A stretch of DNA of 64,000 bases from Clitoria ternatea (GCA_037962975.1 CM075676.1:48346001-48410000), one strand, 5' to 3'. Shown: positions 24,817 through 36,290, counted from the first letter of the stretch. Made by a program: numbers and translations. The notes: a model not told the origin generated them from the letters alone.

Positions 24817-25650
24817 AAGGTTGTGGGGTACATCCATGTACCATCAGGTACATCGACCCCATAGGTTGTAGGGTCCAAGTGGTGTGTAACGTGTCTTAAC
24901 TGTAAGGTTGTAGGGGTATGAGTGGTGTACTGATAGTGTTGGGCTGTAAGTTCGTGGGCTACCAACCATCGTAATAATAATAAGGTTGTGGGATACATCC
25001 ATGTGCCATCAGGTACATCGACCCCATAGGTTATAGGGTCCAAGTGGTGTGTAACGTGTCTTAGCTGTAAGGTTGTAGGGGTATGAGTGGTGTACTGATA
25101 GTGTTGGGCTGTAAGTTCATGGGGTACGAACCATCGTAACAATAATAAGGTTGTGGGGTACATACATGTGCCATTAGGTACATCGACCCCATAGGTTGTA
25201 GGGTCCAAGTGGTGTGTAACGTGTCTTAGCTGTAAGGTTGTAGGGGTATGAGTGGTGTACTGATAGGGTTTCACGCAAAAAATAATCCGATCCGATCAAA
25301 TTTCATCCGATGATCACAACATCGTACTTACTAGTGTTTAATAACACACTTAATCAATAGAAATATAAATCAAATCCATTTTAACAATACATTTAAATTT
25401 AAAACAAAATGACATCAATAGCAAGGTAGCTATGCCATATTTTTTTTTATTAACGTGGGTGTGGATTGCGTGTTTCTATCTTTTTAACCTTGAATTGGAT
25501 AATCGGATTAAACGAGTAAATCCAACCCGCTGCTCAGCCCTAGTAAAAGGGTCCAAGTGGTGTGTAACGTGTCTTAATTGTAAGGTTGTAGGGTATGAGT
25601 GGTGTACTGATAGGGTTGGGCTGTAAGTTCGTGGGGTACAATAGTAATTA
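24817..25650 (+). repeat. 165-bp tandem array, about three units plus a displaced tail
   Basis: The start word AAGGTTGTGGG recurs at 24817, 24982 and 25147, a 165-bp period. Each unit ends in a short AAT-rich tail, linking it to the preceding microsatellite. The third unit breaks off near 25271 and its remainder resumes at about 25549 after roughly 275 bp of unrelated sequence. A 265-codon frame on the - strand is a by-product of the repeats. Confidence 0.9.
25272..25548. mobile_element. Possible small insertion interrupting the 165-bp array
   Basis: About 277 bp of unrelated DNA splits a repeat unit between GATAGGGTT and AGGGTCCAAG. The left part has CCGATCCGATCAAATTTC and the right part ATTGGATAATCGGATT, weakly inverted in theme (GGAT/ATCC). 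I could not establish a clean target duplication, so this could also be ancestral DNA with a dispersed repeat fragment. Confidence 0.3.
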
Positions 25651-26199
25651 AAATTGTAATAATAAAATAATAGACGTACTAAACCTAATAATTAGTATTA
25701 TTATCCCAAATAATTAAAATAGTTATAATAAAATAATAATTATACTAAAGCCAATAAATAGTACTAATATGCCAAATAATTAAAATACTTATAATAAAAT
25801 AATAATTAAACTAAAGCTAATAGTTAATACTATTGTGCCAAATAATATTATTAAAAGAAACAAAATGCCCTCTCGTTAAGTACGATTTATTTTGATCATA
25901 ATTTTTTGAACTTTATTTTTTTCATTTTGAATTTGCATTGAAAATTAAAGTGAAAGGGTGCCTGGAGAAAGTACCAACTGAACATATTGTCTCAACAGAC
26001 ACTTTGCATACATAACCTTTCAACTTCCAAACCATTAAATAGAGTATAGTACATGCATGAATGAATAGACTTTCCCTCCATAACCAGACTCTCAATAACC
26101 TTTTGGCTTCTTGTCCACTATATCTGTCCTCCACCCCTGTCTTCCACCCCAGACCATCTGAAACAACCTTTCAGTTCTAACACTCTCTCTGAAACCCAC
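25651..26199. other. AT-rich MULE interior, upstream of the coiled-coil gene
   Basis: Contains three related AT-rich segments with AAATAATTAAAATA around 25710, 25776 and 25840. From about 26100 the DNA becomes pyrimidine-rich before the ATG at 26200. No other gene seen. Confidence 0.5.
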
Positions 26200-26700
26200 A
26201 TGGCCAACTCCCATTCATCCGGACCCGATTACGCATCCCTGACGACAACATAACTCATCACCGTACTTCACACTGCATATGAAATGCATGTGTTCGATCA
26301 AGTTGAACAGGAGTTACTGGCGAGGGACGCCAGAAAAGCTGAAGAGATAGAGAGGTTGAGAGAGGATGTTGACATGCAGAAGATAGGAAAGGACATGGTG
26401 GAACTGAAGTTGAAACAACAAGAAAACGAGTATGCAGTCGTTTGTCAGGTAAAGTAAAACCTGTTCTACATGATTAAGAGGACTGGGGCGGTGGACACTG
26501 ACTTGGTTCCCTCGTTGGTGAAGCGTAACGAGGAACTTGAACTTGAAAATGCATCCCTTAAAGACGAAAACATTTGGATGCAAAAGGCAGTCAACCACTA
26601 CACTGAACTGGTTGAGTATTACAAGGCCGAGAACAGCAGGCTGAATGACAAACTGGATGATGAGGATGTTTCATCATCATATGCATCAAATACCATCTGA
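26200..26700 (+). pseudogene. Small coiled-coil protein gene in the MULE (two stops)
   Basis: A 167-codon frame from ATG at 26200 to TGA at 26698-26700, interrupted in frame by TAA at 26251-26253 and TAA at 26455-26457. The translation is rich in Glu, Lys, Arg and Leu in heptad-like spacing (for example EEIERLREDVDMQK and NEELELENASLKDEN) and ends in a Ser-rich tail (SSSYASNTI). That composition predicts a dimeric coiled coil. I do not recognise the family. The two segments between stops keep the same frame and style, so this was a single gene. It is encoded on the strand opposite to transposase and protease. CAGGTAAAG near 26446 could alternatively be a splice donor. Confidence 0.6.
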
Positions 26701-26892
26701 GCTCTATTTTTTTTAATATTTTGGGATTGCAATGTATTTATTTAACACTTATAGGTTGTTTTAATGTATTGTGCCCTGGATGGTCAGGAATCCTTCCTTC
26801 TACTAACCTTGTTATTAGTAATGGTGGTGACGTTTTGTTGCTATATTAGTGAAATTGGCTTTTTTTCTCTGTTTATGCAAACCTATTTTAAT

Positions 26893-28122
26893 GAAATTGG
26901 CTTTATTTAGTACTTCGGACCCCCATGTGGATTCCTTTTTTGGCTGAACTGGTATGCAATTTCAGTAAACTGATTTAATGATTGGTAATACAAACACTCA
27001 TTCTGGTCACCATCCTGTTATAGGGGTTGAATTTATATGAAATTGGTTAATTGACAATAAGGGTTTGATGTGATTTTGAATGAAGGTTGATTTCACAGTT
27101 CAAATGGGGGAACAATGTTGTTTGATTCGTAATGGGCCATGCCTTTATTAACCAACCAGGCCAGTTCAACTTTGAACACTTATATTGTCAAATATACCAA
27201 CACTGTTGGAGTCTAGACTCCATAATGATAATAAGAGAGCTAATTCATTATGCAGATGAAGTTGATTACAGTTTTGCTCTGTTTACTCCAGGCTGATACT
27301 ACATAAAGTTGAATTTTTAGTGAAATTGGCTTTATTTAGTACTTCGGACCCCCATGTGGATTCCTTTTTTGGCTGAACTGGTATGCAATTTCAGTAAACT
27401 GATTTAATGATTGGTAATACAAACACTCATTCTGGTCACCATCCTGTTATAGGGGTTGAATTTATATGAAATTGGTTAATTGACAATAAGGGTTTGATGT
27501 GATTTTGAATGAAGGTTGATTTCACAGTTCAAATGGGGGAACAATGTTGTTTGATTCGTAATGGGCCATGCCTTTATTAACCAACCAGGCCAGTTCAACT
27601 TTGAACACTTATATTGTCAAATATACCAACACTGTTGGAGTGTGGACTCCATAATGATAATAAGAGAGCTAATTCATTATGTAGATGAAGTTGATTACAG
27701 TTTTGCTCTGTTTACTCCAGGCTGATACTACATAAAGTTGAATTTTTAGTGAAATTGGCTTTATTTAGTACTTCGGACCCCCCATGTGGATTCCTTTTTT
27801 GGCTGAACTGGTATGCAATTTCAGTAAACTGATTTAATGATTGGTAATACAAACACTCATTCTGGTCACCATCCTGTTATAGGGGTTGAATTTATATGAA
27901 ATTGGTTAATTGACAATAAGGGTCTGATGTGATTTTGAATGAAGGTTGATTTCACAGTTCAAATGGGGGAACAATGTTGTTTGATTCGTAATGGGCCATG
28001 CCTTTATTAACCAACCATAACCAGTTCAACTTTGAACACTTATATTATCAAATATACCAACACTGTTGGAGTGTGGACTGCATAATGATAATAAGAGAGC
28101 TAAATCATTATGCAGATGAAAT
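26893..28122 (+). repeat. Three-copy 429-bp tandem repeat
   Basis: GAAATTGGCTTTATTTAG starts at 26893, 27322 and 27751, giving an exact 429-bp period. The copies are almost identical, with a few substitutions and one extra C in copy three. The third copy fades at about 28122. It lies directly downstream of the coiled-coil gene. No coding frame persists through it. Confidence 0.95.
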
Positions 28123-29024
28123 TGATAGAAAATTTACTTAACAATCAAGTAAAACCTCTTTATTGCATATGGAACATTTTGTTGTCACATAAGATACATT
28201 AGCCACTCTTTACAACATTGTTCTATAGAATCCGACCCTGATCTTTGTTGTCATACAAGCAGTGATTGGAGCAGTATCTAGCAGGAAGCACTATCAACTA
28301 AACCTTTTGCATTCCCCCTTCCAGACACTGCTTATAGAATAATTGTTTGACATCAACATGTACCAAATATATAGCAGATATTGATAAACCATGGGTAAAC
28401 AAAAACCATGGCATACAAGCAAATAATGAAAAAAATACAGCCCCAACACCCACATAACCCCCATAGCTTGTATTCTTGTAGATGGACCTCCCTCTTCAAA
28501 TGGCTTATATGATTTTGTTTCATCATCTTGTTATAATGTTGAAGAACTTGAACTCAAGGTAGCAATCCCAATCACTTGGCTGTATGTGAACCTTTGTAAC
28601 TGAATCATGCAACCATGGATCAATACTTCATATTGGCGAGCAACAGTATCCTCCAAGTATCATACACCTACATTGAATATCAAAGAAAAACTATTGATGT
28701 AGTAAAACTACTAATATACTAACTTTATGGAAAAAAACATGTGAATCAACTTGAACGACCATATTGCCTATTTACAATTGATGACCAACCTTAACCCCTG
28801 CTAACACACCCAAAAAGCTCAGCCAAATATGCAGGGGAACACAATTTTGAATTACAGTGTTGAACCATTGTTTGCAGTAGTGAGAAAACTCAAATACTAA
28901 TCATAGATAACATGTTGCAGTCGCTTCTGCAGGTCACTTCTGTGTGTCATTCTACATTGCTAACATAGATAACAACAGAACAAATGTTAAACACTAGTAA
29001 TTAAATACTTTAACTGTAACATCC
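28123..29024. other. MULE interior, no gene seen
   Basis: Between the tandem array and the solo LTR. No recognisable domain on either strand; it may contain untranslated or intronic sequence of element genes. Confidence 0.45.
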
Positions 29025-31293
29025 TAAAAATTTTATTCTCATGTATAATCATTTTGATTTAGACCATCAATGATATTATCCATTTTATCTCAACTTTCTA
29101 CATAAATTTTTGGTTAGGACAACATCTTCAATTTAACCTTTTACCATGGTAAATAATTTTAACTTTATACCTTTGGTAAAAGTTAATCAAATAATTTATT
29201 ACCTATTTCCTTAGTTATTAATTTCCTTGGCTTTTCCAATTACTCTCATCAAATTGCCACATACTCCACTCAAAATTCGTCATCTTGTACACATTTTAAT
29301 TGTTAGTTAGAGTCCGAATTTGGAAATGTGGTCAACTACAAAGTTGTGCCTCTTTTTCTTATCTTTTCAATAAGACCAAATTTGTTAAAATCCATTATGA
29401 TATGAGAGAGATATGCCCAAAATACCGAAACAGTGTCAGAATTGATATTTTACTTCAATCATATCATCTTGTACATATTTTAATACCTTCTTAGATTCTG
29501 AATTTGAAAAAGTGGTAAACTACAAAGTTGTTCCTCGTTTTCTTATCTTTCCAACAAGACCACATTTGTTAAAATCCATTAAGATATGAGAGAGATATGC
29601 CTAAAATACCAAAACAGTGTCAAAGTTGATATTTACTTCAATCATACAAGCTACATTATGTAGGCTGCGGAAATGGACAACAATCCAGCTCATTTTTCTC
29701 ACCTAAAACCTCCATTATCACCATAATTCATGCACCTAACATCCCACTACAATCCCATTATGAAAATCTTGTCCCCCACTTGTCATTTGCATCATTAAAT
29801 TAACACTACATCTTGTTTCCAAGTCTGAATTATTAGAACAAGCTAAAGTTAGTGAAGTCTCTCTCTTATTTTCTTTCACTTTCTCCATCAAGTTCACTCT
29901 TGATCTGAAGCTAGGACAATAATACAACACTTTCAACTACTTTAGGAACCTCCATTAAGGTAAGAGGGGATAGGGTTGTGAATAATTATGAAATGGGTAG
30001 AATTGTATGCTGTTCTAGGATTCTAGTATTATTTTCGTATATTGTTGCTCAGTTTTGAAGTTGAAAACATATGAATTTGATTCTGAAGTCTTCATGAAAG
30101 TTGTAGATCTTTTTGTTATGTGAATTTTGAGACCTGAACCAACTGATTTGGATATGTATAGCATGAGTTATAGCCAAAATACTACAGCATGTCCGATTGA
30201 AATACTTGTCTTATGTTTGTGCATATATTAATATTCTGGGAATTATACATACGTTTTTATACTTTGATGTCTTCATAAAAGTTGTAGATATTTATTTTAT
30301 GGATCTATAGAAAGTGGTTTCAAGTCAAAATGATTTTTGTAGCTTGAGTTAGGCCTAAAATACTGAAGTATGTTCAAGCTGAAAAACTGTTAACATGAAA
30401 TACGAATTTTTTTTAAAACTGGAAATTTTGTGCTGAGAATTAATGATCGGTATCTTCATTAAAGTTGTAGATCTTTTTGTTATGTGAATTTAGAGACCTG
30501 AACCAACTGATTTGGATATGTATAGCATGAGTTATAGCCAAAATACTATAGCATGTCTGATTGAAATACTTGTCTTATGGTTTATGCATATATTAATATT
30601 CTGGGAATTATACATACGTTTTTAGACTGTGATGTCTTCATGAAAGTTGTAGATATTTATGTTATGGATCTATATAAAGTGGTTTCAACAAGACCACGAT
30701 GTTTGTAGCTCTAGTTATGCCTAAAATACTAAAGTATGCTCAAACTAAAAATCTGTTAACAATGAAATACGAATTTTATTTTTAAAACTGGGAATTTTGT
30801 GATGAGAATTAGTGTTCAGTGTCTTCATAAAAGTTATAGATATTTATGTTAGGAGTAATTTAAAACTGGTCCCATGCCAAAATCATTTTTGTAGCTCCAG
30901 AAACGTTGAAAATACTAACATATGTACGTTTTGAAAACTCTCTTTGAGGCAGTTCTGTATTCTGTGAATAAGAGGTGTTTCTGTTTGGAATATGAAATTA
31001 TGGTCTTCATGAAAGTTGTAGATAATTATATTATTAAACTACAGAAAGTAGAATCACTTAAAAAGGATTTGATTTGCTCATGTTATGGCTGTTTTACTAA
31101 CGCATGTTGCTGTTGGAAAATACTGAAACTTACCTATAATGGTTATTATGGATGAAAATGATATTTTTTATATAAATAATGATTTCTTATTGAATTATTG
31201 AGAAACTATAGATTATTATGGATGTTATTGAGTGCTCTATACTTGACTTACAGTATGAATGTTTTTGTCATCAATAATTATGAATGACTAAAT

Positions 31294-31331
<38 letters not shown>

Positions 31332-32195
31332 GAATGTCTTGCGGATATTGATACATGTGGTTGAAACAGTAAATCCATGATTTTGAAAATTATTATATAT
31401 GATGTGTCCTTTGAGGACTTGTGGTTTTCCAAGTGGGTTCGGAAATGTTGATATCATGGTATGTTAAATGATAAAGAGAATTAAAGGCATTCATGCATCA
31501 TAAGCATTTGGACGCACCATGGAATTTAGGGGTTCCATGATTGCCTACCCTGGTGGGGGGTTACTCTATGATGAGTTTAAGCCCTATTTCTGCAGGAGAC
31601 ATGAAGGTGTAGGGATTCATGGTTATGCTAATTCCTACTTGTGCACTTATTTTCGCAGGAGCCATGAAGGTGTAGGGATTCATGGTTATGTTAATTCCTA
31701 CTGGAGTCTTTATGAGACTTTTTACTGCAGTATTCCCACCAAATCAAATGGATCCAGCATGACATCATGTGACTAATTAAAGATTTATAAATGAACTTGT
31801 TTGGCATATTCATCATATCATTATGCCTTGTTGGTTGTGTTTTATGCAATTTTATTTATTTTATATTTATTCTATATTCTGTCTCACTCTTACATTAATT
31901 TTTACAGTGAATGCTACACAGAATGAAGAGTGATGCCATGAATGAAGTTTACGTGAATTATTGCTTGGAATTTGACTTTATTTTAATCTTGATGGGTTGT
32001 AATAATATAATGTTTCATGTACTGTATTTTTCTAAATCGTTTCCGCTATATAAATATTTCATGACTTTGATTATCCACGACTAGTATGTATGATAATAAT
32101 CCGCGTTTATCAACTTTTACATGACTTATTACAAATTTCAAAAATGATTTTTAAAACGCGAAAAATTTATTTGGGAAATTATACGGGACGTCACA
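29025..32195 (+). mobile_element. Solo LTR of a gypsy element (3171 bp)
   Basis: It begins TGTAACATCC and ends GGACGTCACA, imperfect inverted termini. It is flanked by TTAAC and TTAAT, a one-mismatch 5-bp duplication. No primer site, coding region or second LTR is present, so it is a solo LTR left by recombination. It contains a 182-bp duplication (about 29281-29645), a six-copy array of about 180 bp (about 30094-31020), an AT microsatellite at 31292-31328 and a 68-bp duplication near 31593-31728. The insertion is 13 bp downstream of the transposase stop codon. Confidence 0.82.
30094..31025 (+). repeat. Six-copy repeat of about 180 bp in the solo LTR
   Basis: Variants of CTTCATGAAAGTTGTAGAT recur near 30094, 30270, 30451, 30636, 30822 and 31003. 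The surrounding unit is diverged but alignable. Confidence 0.8.
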
Positions 32196-32208
32196 TTAAT
32201 AGAAATGA

Positions 32209-35200
32209 TCATTGGACAAACTTACAAGGGTTAACTCCATCTTGTGATCCTTGGTTGAAGACATTATTGTATGTAGCAGTCTCATAGCTACCATCTGCTG
32301 ATCCAGTTGGAAATATCTGCATTTCACAAGATCATGCTTCAAAACTATAAATATAAATAAAACTGAAAACACATATAGCATCCTAATTTATCGATCTAGT
32401 TTATCTCATGTTTGTCATTTTACCTGTGGCCATTGGGCAAAGGACGGTGGAACATTTAGTCCTTGATACATATGAACTCCTGTTAACTGCGGATACCACG
32501 GCACTCCATAGTTAAAAGGTGGATACATGTATGGAAAGTTATGAGGTTGTGGAGGAAAATATTGTCCCGGATGAAGCTGAGTATTCCTAGTGTTCACAGA
32601 AGGGACAAGTTTCACATTCTGCCAAATAAATACAAAAATATCATTGCCAAATACGAATCTTTAGCATATGAGTTCACAACAATTAATTATATTCATAACA
32701 AAACCATAAATTACATACACTGGTTCCAAGGAGCTCTTGTTTTACTTTGATTTTTTTCAGCCCAGGTGTTTTTGTCTTCTCAGGGGCATCATTAGCCTCT
32801 ATGTCCTTCTTAATTGCTTTGCTACTTCTCTGCTTAGATACCTTTCTCTTACCTTTAAGACAATCACCACCAACTTTCTCCTGAAACATATAATTATAGT
32901 AAACTTTAACAGAAGGCATAATATATACACATTCTATCAGCCATGTCAGTCATATCAAAACCATATTATTACCAAATAAGAACTACACTCACAGCAATTA
33001 AATATATTCACAACAATTACTCATATTCACAGTAATTAATTATATTCACAGCAATATCATAAATTACATAAACTAGTTCCAGGCCCCACTATGTTCTGCT
33101 AAGATACCTTTTTCAGTCTAATTGCTATTGTTTTCTCGGGGGCATCATTAGTATCTGCGTCTTTCTTAATTGCTTTGCCACTTCTCTGTTTAGATACTTT
33201 CCTCCTACCTTCAGTACAATCCCTGTTGTCTCTCTCCTGAAACATATATTTAGATTTAGTTAAATAAATCTACAAAATAAGTTTATCATTATGTTCCAAC
33301 TTAAATTATGCAAAGTCCTTCTCCAGGTTCAATCTTCTCAGTGTTAATGTCAGACACTGTACATGTATTCTTAGCTTGTAAACTTTTATATAGCTTTGCC
33401 CACCTTCTTCTCCTTCTAAAGGTTTTTTTCTTTGATAGTGCACCTTTAGTCTTCACTACAGAGGGATCACCAATACCATCAGTAGAAACATTCTGTCTAC
33501 CATGTGAGTCATACCGTTTCTGTACATCACAAATGAGCTTAAGAATTTCTTCCCTTACATACTTAAATGCATCAGCACTTTTGCTACCGATATCACAAAG
33601 CATGTTACAGGTAGTAGATAAAAACCTACGCCTAGCACATTCCATTGTAAAAAATTATAACTCATCAGAAGGGGTTAAGGATATTACCTCACTCTTAGCA
33701 TGATTTGACCACCGTTTATAAATTAAACTACTAGGTATATGGTCAATATTCTCATTTTTAATCACACAGATGATATGTGAACAAGGGATACCCCGAGACT
33801 CAAATAATCTGCAATCACAGAGAAATGATGACTTTAGGGTATCAAAAACAACCTCAACATCACTACCAGCCTTGCAATATTCAGTCAACCTAAAACATAC
33901 TTCATGATTATGTACTACACGATGAATCATATTCAATGCATTAAATCCTTCAATCTGATCCCTTACTTCTAAAAAAATCTCTTGTGTGTAAAGCTGGGCA
34001 GCTTCACGTTCAATCCTATGAAGAGAAGTGGTCATCACAGGTTCTGTAAATAGTGACTTGAAATCTGCGCACAGTTCGTTGTTCCTATACTCCCGTAAAA
34101 CTTCCTTAAACTTCTATAAGAACTCAAAAATACTATGTTTCCTCCTAACGTATACCTTTATCATGCCATTCACAGCTTCACACTGAGATATAAGGCCAAA
34201 AATACTATGTCGTCCTTATACGGCCAAAAAATATATCACGCAGGTATGCAGTTGCCCTACTCCGTTTCATATCATAAGTTCTTAAGAACCATTGATTCTC
34301 ATCAACTCTATGTTTACTAACCATACTGTGCCAAAATTCTTCAAACTCATCTAGGGTAAAATTAGAGTACATTGCTTTCTGAAAATCCTGTAAAAAAGTA
34401 GAATTCTTTACTTTATCGCATGCATTCTTGTATAGGTGCCATGCACAAAGACGATGGGGGAATTCGTAAAAACAGCACGTATTGCCTCCCTCATAGCACC
34501 ATCTCCATCAGTTACCACAGCTTTAGGGTGCCTTCCACGCATAGCTTTTAGAAATAATTCTAACACCCACTTATATGCCTCAACTGATTCACATGAAACT
34601 AAGGCGGCACCAAATATTATAATTTGAGAATGATGATTACAACCATAAAAGATCACTAAAGGTTTGTTATATTTATTCCTCTTGTAAGTGGTATCAAAGG
34701 CAAGAACATCACCAAAACATTCATAATCGGAAATGCATCGGTCGTCGGCCCAAAATAGGTCCTTCAGTTTACCATCTTCAGTGGTTGAACATGTGCAACT
34801 CATTAGCGGGTCGTTATCATCCTTCCCTTGTAGGTAGCTCAATGCAGCTTTCACATTACCATTCTTAATCTTTAGGTTTTTTCTCCCGTCAAGGTAGTTG
34901 TATAAATCTTTTTTACAAAACCCAAGTTTGCTATATCCAACCTTTCTGTGCCAATAAGTACCCAATTACGTGACAGGTTCTAACACCGGTCAAGTGTAAA
35001 CTATCAACTTGAGTTTTATCAGCGTCACCCATGACACGATAAGCAGGAATTAGGTGCGCATATTGGGCTGGATACAATACATGATTATGACCTTCAGCAA
35101 AAGAACTCACTTTCCACCTTGAAGTATTGACATCATAGTGTATACGTAACTTAGCACCACACCTGGTACGAGTAATTGCTCTGTGTGGCCTTTTCCTATC

Positions 35201-35632
35201 AAGTCTCCTAAAGTGCTTTTTATTTCTTAGTCTTTCTCTGTTACACACAAACTGTCGCATTACAACATTACCATGTCCATCCTTTGTGACATCATCTCTT
35301 CTAATAACAAAGCCATGACACTTGGCATAACTTTCATAAAAAGTATAGGCCTCCTCTTTACTACCAAATTGAATGCCACGAATCTAATCAGCACTGAGGT
35401 CTATTATATCACTATACTTATCAGGATTTGCCACAAGATCTGCACTCCATTTTCCAGTCTCGTCGTCAAGCACCTTTTCTTCCTTAAGCTTACTCTCATT
35501 GTCATAGAATTCTTCACTTTCAACATCGACATTCTCATCACCATTGTCTTCATTGGTGCTAAAACTATCTGTCTCATTGAAATCAGAATTATCATCTGAA
35601 TGCATAAACAAACCAAGAAGATAATCATCCAT
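32209..35632 (-). pseudogene. FAR1/MULE transposase gene (broken)
   Basis: It would catalyse cut-and-paste movement of the MULE. On the - strand it starts at the ATG of MDDYLLGLF (35630-35632) with an acidic N-terminus. A FAR1 zinc-finger domain follows (FVCNRERLRNKKHF, then AEGHNHVL), then the MULE transposase core with AFDTTY and VTDGDGAM supplying catalytic Asp residues, and a SWIM zinc finger (FLCDCRLFESRGIPCSHII, about 33770-33825). Further exons lie at about 33301-33645, about 33090-33237, 32719-32880, 32424-32620 (Pro/Tyr-rich) and 32209-32316, with GT/AG joints. Breaks: TAG at 35384-35386; extra base near 34939; one C missing in the run at 34456-34460, just before the CAWHL motif; a 19-bp insertion at 34189-34207; TAG at 34113-34115. 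Family resemblance to FHY3/FAR1 and Jittery-type transposases is strong. Confidence 0.92.
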
Positions 35633-36101
35633 CTTCAGGACTTTATGGCGAGGTCAGTTTGAGAGTAGAGAGAGAATGACAGGGACACCAAAGAAGAAAA
35701 ACCATAGTCAAATTTAACAAAAAAGAAAATGACGATACAGAATAGTGATATAATGGACCTAATTCAAGAAGAGTACAGAATAGTACCTAGTGAGAAACGG
35801 AGTGGGAAATACAAGAGGGAAGGCTTCGAGGGCTTCCAATCAGCTCCTAAAGACTTCAAGCACTCCAACAGGCTTTTGTGTTTTTGCGTTTTGGTGACAC
35901 TGGAGAGGAAGATAGAACAGGGTAGGGGGAACGACCAACGGATTATTGGATACAGAGGAAACAAAAATAGAAGAGGGTGGGAGGAATGACGAATTGAGTA
36001 TTAGAAAGGGTGTGATAATCTTTAGAGACAGCTTTGAGGTTCTGAGACAGCTTTGAAGACTCAAAAGGGTTTAGGTGTGGAGTCTTTGTGAGATGGGGAT
36101 G
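35633..36101. promoter_or_regulatory. MULE right subterminal region, likely transposase promoter/leader
   Basis: Lies between the transposase ATG and the right inverted repeat, so the promoter is expected here. Two imperfect copies of a segment with 'tttttgcgttttggtgacactgg'-like content and AGGAAGATAGAACAGGG / GGAAACAAAAATAGAAGAGGG occur near 35870-35980. Short frames in it are not supported as genes. Confidence 0.4.
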
Positions 36102-36281
36102 TTTTAGAAGATGAAATGATAAAGAAAAAAGAAGGGGTTAACTTGCAATTTTAAAAAGTTAGAATTATTAAAATATATAAAATATTATGTGTGTATATGT
36201 TCCACGTGTCTGTTAATGAAATGGACAGCATGTTGAGGGTTCCAAAACCCCTTATTTCTGAAGGGTTCAGTAGAAACACTC
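36102..36281 (-). repeat. MULE right terminal inverted repeat (180 bp)
   Basis: Reverse complement of 4779-4958 with 7 differences; it contains the outer AAACACTC terminus at 36274-36281. Confidence 0.9.
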
Positions 36282-36290
36282 TTGTTTTTT
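36282..36290 (+). repeat. 9-bp target-site duplication, right
   Basis: TTGTTTTTT, identical to 4770-4778. Confidence 0.85.

Larger units (their letters stand above)
4779..36281 (-). mobile_element. Large Mutator-like element (FAR1-type MULE with Ulp1 cargo), 31.5 kb with nested insertions
   Basis: The ends are inverted copies of the same 180-bp sequence (4779-4958 and 36102-36281), both starting GAGTGTTTCTACTG when read inward. They are flanked by identical 9-bp direct repeats TTGTTTTTT (4770-4778 and 36282-36290), the target duplication length of the Mutator superfamily. Inside, on the - strand, lie a FAR1/MULE transposase gene and an Ulp1-like protease gene. Removing the nested Athila (13.7 kb) and solo LTR (3.2 kb) leaves about 14.6 kb of original element. 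MULEs carrying Ulp1-like genes are known in plants (Kaonashi-type); this one fits that class. Both large genes are disabled, so the element is probably non-autonomous or dead. Strand is given by the transposase. Confidence 0.9.

Noticed and set aside
24477..25274. 265-codon - strand frame plus overlapping poly-Ile, poly-Tyr, poly-Leu and poly-Asn frames
   Set aside because: They are translations of the AAT microsatellite and the 165-bp array in all frames; no independent coding signal.
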